Below are positions 1 to 9,023 of a DNA stretch of 64,000 nucleotides, in pieces (position 1 is the stretch's first letter; the number at the start of each line of letters is the position of its first letter). The DNA comes from Candidatus Zixiibacteriota bacterium (GTDB taxonomy: Bacteria > Zixibacteria > MSB-5A5 > GN15 > JAAZOE01): NCBI GenBank assembly GCA_030668485.1, contig DAOUTW010000008.1:30957-94956 (forward strand), written 5' to 3'. The notes beneath the pieces are model-generated. The model searched no databases. It was not told the DNA's origin and worked only from the letters and a program-made list of their open reading frames with translations. Made by a program: the position numbers and the translations under genes.

Positions 1-2
1 CC

Positions 3-2258
3 CAACGGCAGTCATTACTAATAACGCAACGGGAAGAACAGGACCGATACCTGTTTTCGATCCGTTTTGACGGATATAAACCGTATATCCCGCGAGCTCT
101 TACGGTTGGACAGCGCCTGACGGCATATCTGACCGATCTGACCATCCGCGCCGACTATGGTTGCGCCGGTAACTTCGATTACCTGCCGATCCCATTTCGG
201 GCGGTGGCGACCGATATCGGTGACGGCAGCAAAGCAGTCCTGAAAAGCGGCAATCTGGCCGATGCCATGCGAGCCTCGATCGCTTTTCCGCTGGCATTCG
301 CGCCGGTGGAACTGGATGGTAAATACCTCATGGACGGCGGCATGGTCGATCCTATTCCGGTTAATATCTGCCGCCGGATGGGAGCCGATTATGTAATTGC
401 CGTCAATACCGCCTCGCCCCTTCTTCCGGTAGAAAATATCGATAATCCGGTCGATATCGCCAATCAGGTAACGACAATCATGACCCAGAACGCCCTGGCG
501 GAGCAGCTTCGCGGCGCCGATTACATTTTGACACCGTTGATCGATAGTCTGGAATCGCTCGATTTTGATATGATCGATACCCTGGTCGCGCTGGGGTATA
601 AAGCCGGCGTTCGGGCCGTTGGGGTGATCAAACGTGATTTGTCAGTTGGATCGGGTGAAGGAAATATCCGGATTAGTGGGGTTGAGACGATACGCGAAGA
701 TCAATTACTGAGCTATCTCAAGAATAATTTTCCGGTGCGGCCCGGCCAATCGATACAACCGGGTGTAATTAGTGAAGCGTTACTGTACGCCGACCGGGAG
801 ATGAAATTCCACCGGATGACGGCGTATCTTGTGCCGGCTGAGGATGGGACTGTTATTCGTATCGACGGCGAGCCGAATCTTCCGGGAAATAAGATCGATT
901 ATGAATTTGCCGGTAACAAAGTTATTCCCGATTCCCTTCTGGTGACCTACTTCCCGGCAGGCGAAAATCCGCTGTCGTTGATCGAGGTGAAAAAAGCGGC
1001 CGATTCGATTATCGCTCTTTTGCACGGGAGCGGGTTTGATCTGGCCCATATTCGTTCGATCGATTACGATCATGAAAACGGGCGACTGCAGGTTTCATTC
1101 GACGAGGGGTATCTTGATATTGTCGATATCCGTGGCAACCGCCGCACTCGGAGTTGGATTATCAAAGCCAACTACCCCCTCCGACCGGGAGATCCGTTCG
1201 ATGTGCGAAAATCGGATAAAGGGCTGGCTAATATTTTCGGAACCGGTTTTTTCGAGCATGTCGGACTGGATATCAGACCGACGGCCAACGGCGTTCAGCT
1301 TACTATTGACGTTAAGGAGAAGAAATTTACACAGGTTCGTTTCGGCGCTCATTGGGATGATGAGTACCAATCGGAGATGTTCGTCGAATTACTCGACGAC
1401 AATATTCTCGGGGCCGGGATTCAGGCCCTGGGCCATACCCATATCGGCTCACGGCGCAACAAATACGAGCTGTCACTCAAAGCCAACCGACTTTCCCGAA
1501 CCCTGATTACCGCTCAAAACCGGTTTTACTTTTCCCGTTTGCGGCGGCGTTTGTTTCAGGAGAACGGCGCACCCGACGGTTTCCGCGTTGAGGATCGGGT
1601 GGGATGGTCGATCCTGATCGGCCAGCAGATTGCCCGATTGGGGGCAATCGATTTCAAATATCGTCTGGAGGATATCAGTACCCGGCTGACTATCACGGGA
1701 GAAGAAGACGATCATGTCCTGTCGACCTTCACGGCCAAATCGACAGTGGAAACATTCAACAAATATCCCTATCCCGATTACGGGCATCGCCAGGATATCG
1801 CCATTGAATTTACCGGTAAATGGCTGGGGGGCACCTTTGAGGAATATACCAAAATCTTCGGATCGCTTGAGGGATACGCTCCGATCGGCGATTACCTGAA
1901 TATTCATCCGCGGGTTGCCGCCGGGATTTCGACCGCCAACCTGCCCGATATCGAAAAATATTATATCGGAGGTATGCATAATTTCTCCGGATATCGTACA
2001 GATCAACTTTATGGTGACAAATTCTTCGTGGCCAATGTTCAGTTGCGGATCAAATTTCCATATCGGGTCTACCTTATTGGAAATTTCGATTACGGTAATG
2101 TTTTCGACGATTATGAGCATATCAAGATCAAGGCTTTCCGCAAGGGTTGGGGTGGTGCTATTTCGATAGATACCCCGTTGGGCCCGTTCGATTTCGGCGC
2201 CGGCAAGGCCGACGACTCTGGCTGGCGGCTGTATTTAAATGTCGGCCTGCAGTTTTGA
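3..2258 (+). CDS. Patatin-like phospholipase fused to a BamA-type outer-membrane barrel (5' partial)
   Basis: The reading frame is open to the first base of the window, so the ATG at 204 is internal and the true start lies upstream. The visible N-terminal part is the end of a patatin domain: the catalytic-Asp motif appears as LMDGGMVDPIP, while the GxSxG serine must lie before the window. It is followed by POTRA-like periplasmic repeats (for example the FAGNKVIPDSLL and DIRGNRRTRSWII segments) and a C-terminal 16-strand-type barrel ending in aromatic F (LNVGLQF), the usual outer-membrane insertion signal. The architecture matches the NTE/RssA patatins joined to BamA-like barrels (PlpD-like, type Vd). 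The expected role is a surface or periplasm-facing lipid acyl hydrolase. Family assignment is firm; substrate is unknown. Confidence 0.9.
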   Translation, partial: QRQSLLITQREEQDRYLFSIRFDGYKPYIPRALTVGQRLTAYLTDLTIRADYGCAGNFDYLPIPFRAVATDIGDGSKAVLKSGNLADAMRASIAFPLAFAPVELDGKYLMDGGMVDPIPVNICRRMGADYVIAVNTASPLLPVENIDNPVDIANQVTTIMTQNALAEQLRGADYILTPLIDSLESLDFDMIDTLVALGYKAGVRAVGVIKRDLSVGSGEGNIRISGVETIREDQLLSYLKNNFPVRPGQSIQPGVISEALLYADREMKFHRMTAYLVPAEDGTVIRIDGEPNLPGNKIDYEFAGNKVIPDSLLVTYFPAGENPLSLIEVKKAADSIIALLHGSGFDLAHIRSIDYDHENGRLQVSFDEGYLDIVDIRGNRRTRSWIIKANYPLRPGDPFDVRKSDKGLANIFGTGFFEHVGLDIRPTANGVQLTIDVKEKKFTQVRFGAHWDDEYQSEMFVELLDDNILGAGIQALGHTHIGSRRNKYELSLKANRLSRTLITAQNRFYFSRLRRRLFQENGAPDGFRVEDRVGWSILIGQQIARLGAIDFKYRLEDISTRLTITGEEDDHVLSTFTAKSTVETFNKYPYPDYGHRQDIAIEFTGKWLGGTFEEYTKIFGSLEGYAPIGDYLNIHPRVAAGISTANLPDIEKYYIGGMHNFSGYRTDQLYGDKFFVANVQLRIKFPYRVYLIGNFDYGNVFDDYEHIKIKAFRKGWGGAISIDTPLGPFDFGAGKADDSGWRLYLNVGLQF

Positions 2259-2286
2259 CTAAATTTGCAATTTCGCCAAAAAGTGA

Positions 2287-2315
2287 TTGACGTCGGTAAA
2301 GACACTACCTAAATT
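2287..2315 (+). promoter_or_regulatory. Sigma70-type promoter of the restriction-modification pair
   Basis: TTGACG (2287-2292), a 17-nt spacer and TAAATT (2310-2315) lie directly upstream of the methyltransferase ORF. The predicted transcription start falls at about 2322, on the ATG itself, which would make the message leaderless or nearly so. Confidence 0.5.
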
Positions 2316-2321
2316 AATCAC

Positions 2322-3224
2322 ATGTTTAGGCGAAGGAGAATATATAAGAATTTCCATCCTGATCGGGATGTGGTCTTACATCATGGAAATTGTCTCGATC
2401 TGCTAAAACAGATTCCTGATGAAACAGTACAGCTAGTTGTTACCTCACCGCCATATAATATCGGAAAGGAATATGAAAAAAAGCTTAAATTGGATCACTA
2501 TTTACTCCAGCAGGAAACCGTGATAAAAGAATGTGTGCGTGTTTTATCAAAATGCGGTAGTATTTGTTGGCAAGTTGGCAATTATATAGAAAAGAAATCA
2601 ATTATTCCTTTGGACAGCGTTCTCTATCCTATTTTTCGTAAATTGGGATTGACCATGCGAAATCGAATCATCTGGAATTTTCAGCATGGATTACATTGTT
2701 CGCAGCGTTTTTCTGGACGCTATGAATCAGTAATTTGGTATACAAAATCTGATGATTATGTTTTTAATCTGGATCCGATTAGAGTGCCACAAAAGTACCC
2801 TGGCAAAAAATATTTTAAGGGCCCCAATGCAGGTAAATATTCATGTAATCCTCTCGGCAAAAACCCTAGTGATGTATGGCAAATCCCCAATGTTAAAGCC
2901 AATCATGTGGAGAAAACAGTTCACCCCTGCCAATTTCCCGTCGAATTAATAGAGCGATTAGTGTTATCGATGTCTAACAAAGAGGATTGGGTTTTTGATC
3001 CATTTTTGGGCACAGGAACCACTATAATAGCTGCCATCAGACATGATAGAAGAGGGGCGGGATCTGAAATTATGGAGAAATATGTAGAAATATCAAAGGA
3101 TCGGATTGAGCAGGAATCATTGGGCATACTAAAAACTCGTCCAATGAATAAGCCGATTTACGATCCCAAAGAAGCCGGTAATAGCCTGACTAACCCTCCT
3201 TGGGAAATAGAGCCAAAAACTTGA
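2322..3224 (+). CDS. Site-specific DNA methyltransferase (beta class), modification subunit of a type II R-M system
   Basis: The 300-residue protein carries the catalytic motif TSPPYN near residue 41 and the AdoMet-binding motif FDPFLGTGTT near residue 225. This motif order defines the beta class, and the S-P-P-Y form is typical of N4-cytosine methylases. The next gene, 41 nt downstream on the same strand, encodes a BglII-like nuclease, so this is presumably the protective methylase of the pair. The gene is clearly more AT-rich than the flanking patatin and ClC genes, which suggests transfer. The only ATG near the N terminus is 2322. A Shine-Dalgarno-like AGGAG lies just inside the ORF with no in-frame ATG after it, so the start is not settled. 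Methylated base and recognition site are inferred, not seen. Confidence 0.87.
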   Translation: MFRRRRIYKNFHPDRDVVLHHGNCLDLLKQIPDETVQLVVTSPPYNIGKEYEKKLKLDHYLLQQETVIKECVRVLSKCGSICWQVGNYIEKKSIIPLDSVLYPIFRKLGLTMRNRIIWNFQHGLHCSQRFSGRYESVIWYTKSDDYVFNLDPIRVPQKYPGKKYFKGPNAGKYSCNPLGKNPSDVWQIPNVKANHVEKTVHPCQFPVELIERLVLSMSNKEDWVFDPFLGTGTTIIAAIRHDRRGAGSEIMEKYVEISKDRIEQESLGILKTRPMNKPIYDPKEAGNSLTNPPWEIEPKT

Positions 3225-3265
3225 TAATGCCTATTAACAATAACGGCTATTGAAAGAAGGGCATC

Positions 3266-3877
3266 ATGAAAATTGTCGAAACTTATTCCCACCTCAATGG
3301 ATTGGAATTTTTGCTTGTGCATAAGAAGAAATTATGGGGAGAAATAAAAACAGTTATAAAAAATGTCGATGCACGCGCCTGCAAGACTAAAATATCAAAA
3401 GAGAAAACCAAAAAAGGAAAACGTCTCTTTAGCCCGGTTGCGATGAATTCGGAATTCAAGCGTCTTCTGCAAAAATCGCAATGGGAGGAGAGTAGAGTAA
3501 GCTATTGGGTAACAAAAAGCGAAAAGCTAATTAGAAAGACACTGTCTATGCCTTCAGACGAGCAAAAGAAGGAAATTGTTGATGCGGGTGAAATTCCATA
3601 TTTTAGCTATAATCAGACCGATTTTGTCAAGGATAGAGTAGCACTGGAAGTGCAATTCGGTAAATACTCCTTTGTCGCATACGATCTTTTTGTTAAACAT
3701 CTTGCTTTTTATATAGGTGATAAAATAGACGTTGGAATTGAGTTGCTTCCCATGAAGGAACTTTCGTCACAAATGAGTTCTGGTGTCCCATATTATGAGG
3801 GGGAACTTTATAACGTGATCCGACAAGGTCGGGGTGTTCCTGCTGTACCTCTTGTAATTTTGGGAATCAAGCCATAG
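3266..3877 (+). CDS. BglII-family type II restriction endonuclease
   Basis: This 203-residue protein resembles BglII. The segment LFSPVAMNSEFKRLL parallels the BglII segment before its active site, and NQTDFVKDRVALEVQFGKY holds the PD-(D/E)xK core. Candidate catalytic residues are D119, E128 and Q130: BglII also has the unusual E-x-Q ending instead of E-x-K. The start ATG at 3266 follows GAAGGG at good spacing. It sits just after the methyltransferase gene, the standard R-M arrangement, and shares its low GC. BglII cuts AGATCT; relatives such as BstYI and BamHI recognise related GATC-core sites, so the specificity here should not be assumed. Recognition of the family is from memory of the BglII sequence; moderately sure. 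Confidence 0.75.
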   Translation: MKIVETYSHLNGLEFLLVHKKKLWGEIKTVIKNVDARACKTKISKEKTKKGKRLFSPVAMNSEFKRLLQKSQWEESRVSYWVTKSEKLIRKTLSMPSDEQKKEIVDAGEIPYFSYNQTDFVKDRVALEVQFGKYSFVAYDLFVKHLAFYIGDKIDVGIELLPMKELSSQMSSGVPYYEGELYNVIRQGRGVPAVPLVILGIKP

Positions 3878-3915
3878 TTTTTTTATTCGATAGAAATATC
3901 TGCTGAATAGAAATA

Positions 3916-5673
3916 CTATTCCCGCAGGGTATCGAGCAGGCGTTTGTTGTAGATGGTCATCATGTCGTCGTAGCGGAGAACGCCGATGATCTTGTTGTCG
4001 CTGTGCGGCTCGATCACCGGCAACAGCTTCATCGCCCGGACGGCAAATTTCCGACGGACCTCTTCGAGATCCTCATCGGGGGTAACCGTCACCAGATCGG
4101 TATGCGCGATATCTTCGGCGATAATCAACTCCTGAACATCTCTTTTAGTCAACAGGCCGCGTAAATCCTGGAAGGAAATTATCCCCCGCAGATGATCGCC
4201 GTCATCAACCATCATGAAATACGATTCCCGCGAGGTTTCAATCTTGCGGATCAGCTCCTTCAGCGTTGTCCGGGGGCGGATCGATTCGTATTGACGATCC
4301 ATAACCTCATAGGTCTTGATCGCTCGCAGTACCGTCAGATCCTTACCGGCCTTCAGAAACACACCCCGCGAGGCAAGCTTGAAGGTGTAAATAGAATATT
4401 CGAACATATGCCGGGAAACCAGAGTAGAAAAGGTCACGGCAATCATCAGGGGCAGAATAATACGGTAGTCATTGGTCATTTCGAAAATGATCAGGATAGC
4501 TGTGATCGGAGCGTGAGTCGTTCCCCCGACCAGGGCCGCCATACCAACCAGCGCATAGGCTCCGGGAGTGGCGGTAATGGTCGGGAAAAGTGAGTGAGCC
4601 AGAGTCCCGAAGGCGCCGCCTGCCATCGCGCCCATAAACAGCGAGGGGGCGAAAATACCGCCGGAATTGCCTGATCCGAGAGTCAGCGATGTTGCGGCAA
4701 CTTTCAGGAAAATGAGTATGAAGAGCAATCCGAAAGCCATGCGACCATAAAGGGCGACGTCGATAGTGGAGTAACCATCGGCAAATACCTGGGGATAGAA
4801 TATCCCGATAATACCCAATAAAAATCCGCCAATCGCCGGCTTGCTGATTTCCGGGATTTTCAGGTTATCAAAAAAGTTTTCCGACCAGCCGAGGACGCGG
4901 GTAAACATGAGCGCGACAAAGCCGCAGATGACGCCCAAGATCACATAAAGGGGAATTTCCCAGGCCGAAACCAGTTCATATGACGGAATCTCAAAGGCAG
5001 GGTGATTGCCGAGAAAGAACCGGGTGATCACCGAGGCCAGAACCGATGAGAGCAAAACGGGAGCAAAAGTTTTGATGGCGAAATCGCCCAGAATGATTTC
5101 GAGGGAGAAAATTATCCCGGCAAGAGGGGCATTAAAGACGGCCGATATTCCGGCGGCAGCGCCGCATCCGACGAGGATTTTGACCCGATTGCCCGACATT
5201 TTGAAAATCTGGCCGATAGTTGACCCGATAGCCGACCCGATCTGGATGATGGGACCTTCACGTCCCGCCGAACCTCCCGATCCGATACAAATCGCCGATG
5301 CCAGCGCCTTGACCGCCGCTACCTGGGGCCGAATAATCCCGCCTTTTCGCGCTACGGCATCCATAACCTCCGGGACACCATGACCCTTGGCTTCCTTGGC
5401 AAAATAATAAATTATCGGTCCGGCCAGCAGGCCGCCGACGGCAGGGATAATCACTATCCACCATTTATAGCCGCCCTCTCCGACACTCAGAAGACCCGAG
5501 AGGACATCGGCCGAATAACCAAAAAAGAGCTGCCGGGCATACTCGATAAGGGAAATAAAGAGAATCGCGCCGAAACCGGTTCCGATTCCGACCACAATCG
5601 CCAGGGAAATCAGGATGTTGGTTTCCGACAGGCGAAATAAATTGCCTATTTTTCTCGACAGTAATTTTTGCAT
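3916..5673 (-). CDS. ClC-family chloride channel or transporter with C-terminal CBS pair
   Basis: The protein has the ClC signatures GHGVPEVMDAV, GSGGSAGREGPIIQ (gating glutamate present) and GNSGGIFAPSLFMG, across about ten to eleven membrane segments. About 140 C-terminal residues follow that form a CBS-domain pair, a nucleotide-sensing regulatory module. The position of the internal proton glutamate of H+/Cl- exchangers reads FSLEIILGDF, so the second Glu of the usual EE is replaced by Ile; the selectivity Ser of GSGIP is replaced by His. The protein may therefore be a channel or an uncoupled transporter. The ORF track begins at a TTG (5709) without a ribosome site; ATG at 5673 gives a normal N terminus of 585 residues and is preferred. 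It is convergent with the restriction gene. Confidence 0.88.
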   Translation of the reverse strand: MQKLLSRKIGNLFRLSETNILISLAIVVGIGTGFGAILFISLIEYARQLFFGYSADVLSGLLSVGEGGYKWWIVIIPAVGGLLAGPIIYYFAKEAKGHGVPEVMDAVARKGGIIRPQVAAVKALASAICIGSGGSAGREGPIIQIGSAIGSTIGQIFKMSGNRVKILVGCGAAAGISAVFNAPLAGIIFSLEIILGDFAIKTFAPVLLSSVLASVITRFFLGNHPAFEIPSYELVSAWEIPLYVILGVICGFVALMFTRVLGWSENFFDNLKIPEISKPAIGGFLLGIIGIFYPQVFADGYSTIDVALYGRMAFGLLFILIFLKVAATSLTLGSGNSGGIFAPSLFMGAMAGGAFGTLAHSLFPTITATPGAYALVGMAALVGGTTHAPITAILIIFEMTNDYRIILPLMIAVTFSTLVSRHMFEYSIYTFKLASRGVFLKAGKDLTVLRAIKTYEVMDRQYESIRPRTTLKELIRKIETSRESYFMMVDDGDHLRGIISFQDLRGLLTKRDVQELIIAEDIAHTDLVTVTPDEDLEEVRRKFAVRAMKLLPVIEPHSDNKIIGVLRYDDMMTIYNKRLLDTLRE

Positions 5674-5790
5674 CGTAACATTTCTTAAAAGCGCTTCAAT
5701 GTACAACAAAAGGAACTTAAAGCAACCAAATTATACCTCTCCCGGTTTCATTAAATGTTATTTTCCGGAGATCGTATGACCTGATTTTCC

Positions 5791-5818
5791 TTGACTTTAG
5801 CCCGTTTGACGGTAAATT
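5791..5818 (+). promoter_or_regulatory. Sigma70-type promoter upstream of the FAD oxidoreductase
   Basis: TTGACT (5791-5796), a 16-nt spacer and TAAATT (5813-5818). The track start at TTG 5791 lies on the -35 element, so translation must begin downstream, which fits ATG 5860. Confidence 0.5.
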
Positions 5819-5859
5819 ATTGTCGTGAAAATATTCACGAACCACTGGGATATATAGGA

Positions 5860-7008
5860 ATGAAAACAAACTACGACGCAATCATCATTGGGGGCGGTAT
5901 TACCGGGTTGGCGCTGGCCTTTAATATGGCCAAAGCCAAATTCGGTGATATCCTGATTCTCGAAAAAGAGCTTTTTGTCGGATCGGGCGCGACGGCTAAA
6001 TGCGCCGGAGGTATTCGGGCGCAATTTTCTTCCAAAGTCAATATTGAAGTTTCCATAAAAGCTATCGAAGTTTTTGAGCATTTCGAAGAGATCACAGGCG
6101 AACCGGCTTTGTACGATCAGGTTGGCTATACCTTTTTGTTAACCGATGAGACCACGGTCGAATCCTATACCAAAGCGTTCGAACTTCAGAAATCGCTCGG
6201 TTTGGATGTCCGTATGCTCAGCCCCGAGGATGTTTCGGAACTGGCGCCACCGGTTCGTACCGATGATATCATCAAAGCAACTTTCTGTCCTCGCGACGGT
6301 CTGGGCGATCCGCATGAATTCCTCCAGGGATATTTTCGAGCGTCGAAAAGTCTGGGAGTGGAAATCCTGACCGAGACACCGGTCACCGGCGTTCTCGTTA
6401 CGGGCGGCAAAGTCACCGGTGTGAAAACACCGACCGGAGAATTTTCTTCTCCTCTGGTCATCAACGCGGCCGGGCCATTTGCCAAATTGATCGGTGAAAT
6501 GGTCGGCGCCAAAGTTCATGTAGAACCGTATCGTCGCCAGATCGTTACCAGCGGTCAGTTGAATTTCATTCCCGACACCATGCCGATGGTAGTCGATGTC
6601 TCTTCCGGCCTCTATTGCCACAGGGAATCGAAGGGCCTCCTGATGGGCTGGGCCGACGACAGCGTCGAGCCGGGCTTCGACGAGTCGCAGGATCCCGATT
6701 ACAACGACAACATTTTAATGAAAGCTTTGGATCGAATTCCCCGCCTCGAAACGGCGGAGGTCGCCAATAGCTGGGCCGGTCTTTACGAGACTACTCCCGA
6801 CCACAATGCCATCATCGGTTTTGCCGACGAGGTCGCAGGCTTCTTCATTATCGGCGGCTTTTCCGGACATGGTTTCATGCATGCTCCGGGAGCAGCCATA
6901 ATTGCTACCGAGATGATAGCCGGCCAAAAGACATCAATTGACATCAGCCGCCTGGCACCGAATCGCTTCGTTGAAGGCTCAATCGAGAAAGAAGTCAACG
7001 TCATATAA
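5860..7008 (+). CDS. FAD-dependent oxidoreductase of the D-amino-acid/sarcosine oxidase (DAO) family
   Basis: The N terminus has the dinucleotide-binding Rossmann motif IIIGGGITGLALA at about residues 10-22. FAD-contact segments CAGGIRAQFSS and a C-terminal GLYETTPDHNAIIG ... GFSGHGFMHAPG block follow, all typical of soluble DAO-family amine oxidases or dehydrogenases such as the sarcosine oxidase beta-like group (382 residues). The start at ATG 5860 follows a GGGATATATAGGA stretch; the upstream TTG of the ORF track overlaps the promoter. The next gene begins 19 nt after the stop, so the two are probably co-transcribed. Substrate (a secondary amine or amino acid) cannot be told from the sequence. 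Confidence 0.87.
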   Translation: MKTNYDAIIIGGGITGLALAFNMAKAKFGDILILEKELFVGSGATAKCAGGIRAQFSSKVNIEVSIKAIEVFEHFEEITGEPALYDQVGYTFLLTDETTVESYTKAFELQKSLGLDVRMLSPEDVSELAPPVRTDDIIKATFCPRDGLGDPHEFLQGYFRASKSLGVEILTETPVTGVLVTGGKVTGVKTPTGEFSSPLVINAAGPFAKLIGEMVGAKVHVEPYRRQIVTSGQLNFIPDTMPMVVDVSSGLYCHRESKGLLMGWADDSVEPGFDESQDPDYNDNILMKALDRIPRLETAEVANSWAGLYETTPDHNAIIGFADEVAGFFIIGGFSGHGFMHAPGAAIIATEMIAGQKTSIDISRLAPNRFVEGSIEKEVNVI

Positions 7009-7027
7009 ATTTCCCCCGGAGAATTCT

Positions 7028-7774
7028 ATGAAAAATATTGCAAAAATCCTACCGGTTCTCGTGCTATTTCTTGTTTCCGCCTCTATGACAGCAGAACCTC
7101 CCGACCAGGATAATAGTGGTTGCCCCATGCACCAGGCCGCCGATAAAGGTTTCAAATTGCTCGACGAACTGCACCAGGTGATGGTCCCGGCCTGGCATGA
7201 AGCCTACCCGGCCAAAAACTATGTCGCCCTGGGTGAGGCGATTGCCAAATTCGATGCCATGATTCCGAAAGTAAAAGGGATGGCTCATACTTTCAAAACC
7301 ATCGAGCGCGAGGAACATTTCAATACCGCTCGGAACCGGTTTGTCGAGCTGGTCGGCAGAGGTAAGGCAATCAAGGGTACGGCGAATAACGATGCTCTCT
7401 ATGCCCTCTTCCCCGATCTTCATACCAGGTTTAAAGAAATGGCCTACTATCTGCTCCCTCTCGATTTTCCCGAATTTAATTCCCTGCGAATCGTCGTCGA
7501 TTTGATGATTGATACCCATCTCAAGAACAAAGACTACAAGGCGATTGTGACCTCACTGGAGGCTCTCAAAATAAAAAACGAGATGCTTCAGAAGGTGATT
7601 TTGCCTGAAGACCTGACATCGGTGGAAAAGAAGGCGGCAGCCGATATCGGTGAGATCGACAACATGTGTCGTGAATTGGAAGCCGCCAGCGGAGGGTTCA
7701 GCACCAAACTAATAGACGACTACCTGGGCAAACTGAAAATTCTTTGCGATAAGTTTGAACAGAACTATATTTAG
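7028..7774 (+). CDS. Secreted protein of unknown function, helical
   Basis: The ATG at 7028 follows CCCCGGAGAATTCT and starts a clear signal peptide (MKNIAKILPVLVLFLVSASM, cleaved before AEPP), whereas the longer track ORF starts inside the previous gene. The mature part, about 225 residues, is predicted to be mostly helical with a CPMHQAADKGF segment near its N terminus and repeated His, Asp and Glu residues. This is reminiscent of periplasmic four-helix proteins, but no family is recognised with confidence. It follows the FAD oxidoreductase by 19 nt and precedes the hydrolase by 40 nt, so the three may form one unit. Function unknown. Confidence 0.8.
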   Translation: MKNIAKILPVLVLFLVSASMTAEPPDQDNSGCPMHQAADKGFKLLDELHQVMVPAWHEAYPAKNYVALGEAIAKFDAMIPKVKGMAHTFKTIEREEHFNTARNRFVELVGRGKAIKGTANNDALYALFPDLHTRFKEMAYYLLPLDFPEFNSLRIVVDLMIDTHLKNKDYKAIVTSLEALKIKNEMLQKVILPEDLTSVEKKAAADIGEIDNMCRELEAASGGFSTKLIDDYLGKLKILCDKFEQNYI

Positions 7775-7814
7775 GGCCGTGTAACAATAGACGGGACGGA
7801 ATTAACCGACATAA

Positions 7815-8624
7815 ATGACAATGTCCAAAGATCTTATTAAACTGTTTAGTATCGGCCTGATTCTTTTTGCCGCCGGTTTCTTGCTGAAATCGGCCGGCGT
7901 TGCCGAACTTTCGGCGGCATCGTCCGCCGGAGAAAATCACCAGACCTTTGCAACCGCAGACGGCCTGAAACTCCATGCCTGGATCTCGGACGCCGCCAAA
8001 GAATCCGGTGGACAGGATCATCGTCATGGGCTGGCTTTGTTATTGCCGATGATGGCTAATACTCATACTTCTTTCGATCCGATCGTGGGAAAACTGAATG
8101 AGGTCAATTATACGACCATCGCCTTCGACCTTCGCGGCCACGGGGAGTCGATAATTTCGGGACCGGATACGCTTCTGGCCGGACGGATGGACAAGAGCGA
8201 GTTTGCGAAAATGGCAGCCGATGTCGAAGCTTTCTTCCTCGATTTTCGCAACAAGCATCCGCATGATTACAATTATTCGGATGTAGTCGTCATCGGAGCC
8301 TCGATCGGGGCTAATACGGCCGGGATGCTGCTGGATAAAGACTGGGTTATGCGCGCGGTGCTGCTTTCTCCGGGACGGGATTATTACGGTTTGCAGCCGG
8401 AAACGGTGATGACTGGCGGTGACAATCCGGCGAACAAACCGGTTTATTTTGCGGTATCGGTAGACGATACCTACTCGGCGGAGTCGAGCCAGTGGTTGTT
8501 CGATAATTATTCCGGACCCAAAGTACTTAAAAAATATCCCGGCGGCCTGCATGGAACTTCTATTCTAAGAGATGTCACCGATGCCGACAAGGAATTGATA
8601 AGCTGGCTCCGGCCCAAAAAGTAA
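7815..8624 (+). CDS. Membrane-anchored or secreted alpha/beta hydrolase
   Basis: After a hydrophobic N-terminal signal or anchor (LIKLFSIGLILFAAGFLL), the protein has the alpha/beta-hydrolase core. It shows FDLRGHGES after the oxyanion strand, the nucleophile elbow VIGASIGAN (Ser near residue 162), a probable acid in VSVDDTYSAE, and His in GGLHGTS near residue 245. At 269 residues it is a small lipase/esterase-type enzyme acting outside the cytoplasm. It is the last gene before a strong terminator at 8649-8678. Substrate unknown. Confidence 0.85.
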   Translation: MTMSKDLIKLFSIGLILFAAGFLLKSAGVAELSAASSAGENHQTFATADGLKLHAWISDAAKESGGQDHRHGLALLLPMMANTHTSFDPIVGKLNEVNYTTIAFDLRGHGESIISGPDTLLAGRMDKSEFAKMAADVEAFFLDFRNKHPHDYNYSDVVVIGASIGANTAGMLLDKDWVMRAVLLSPGRDYYGLQPETVMTGGDNPANKPVYFAVSVDDTYSAESSQWLFDNYSGPKVLKKYPGGLHGTSILRDVTDADKELISWLRPKK

Positions 8625-8648
8625 TTTCCGGTTGAATTCAGAACCTAT

Positions 8649-8678
8649 AACCCGCCGAATTACCGGCGGGTTTTTTAT
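8649..8678 (+). terminator. Rho-independent terminator after the hydrolase
   Basis: A perfect CCCGCCG/CGGCGGG stem with loop AATTAC is followed by TTTTTTATT. Confidence 0.9.
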
Positions 8679-8737
8679 TGCCGATTGGCATGAATAAAGA
8701 CGATATATATGAGGTATTTATTGCGGAGGTAGATGAT

Positions 8738-8950
8738 ATGGCTATGAATAAATGTTCCAAATGCGGGAGTCGGAATATCGACCCCGGGCAATTGTACAGC
8801 GCCGGAGCGGTGGCATACAAGTCGGATAAACATCGCCTGATTTTTAATTCCAATTGCCGGGCGTATGCCTGTCTCGACTGTGGCTATGTCGAAACCTACG
8901 TCGATCCCGAATACCGGGAGCGAATCAGGAAGCTACCGCCGCGAGCATGA
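8738..8950 (+). CDS. Small zinc-ribbon protein
   Basis: The 70-residue product has two Cys pairs, CSKC (C6/C9) and CLDC (C45/C48), with another Cys at 40. Together they form a probable rubredoxin-like zinc ribbon of the type annotated as nucleic-acid-binding zinc-ribbon protein. The track ORF starts at a TTG in the preceding terminator; ATG 8738 has a perfect GGAGGT seven bases upstream and is chosen. It stands between two short genes and has no clear operon partner. Zinc binding is inferred from the cysteines; function unknown. Confidence 0.75.
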   Translation: MAMNKCSKCGSRNIDPGQLYSAGAVAYKSDKHRLIFNSNCRAYACLDCGYVETYVDPEYRERIRKLPPRA

Positions 8951-9023
8951 TAGAAATCATCTCACGTTGTAACGAGTTGCAATTGGTAGCTGGAGTAAGT
9001 CGGAATTTTGAAAAGGAGTAGTC

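Noticed and set aside
1473-2120. 215-residue minus-strand ORF inside the patatin-BamA gene
   Set aside because: Shadow of the plus-strand barrel; no ribosome site, and the sense frame has clear domains.
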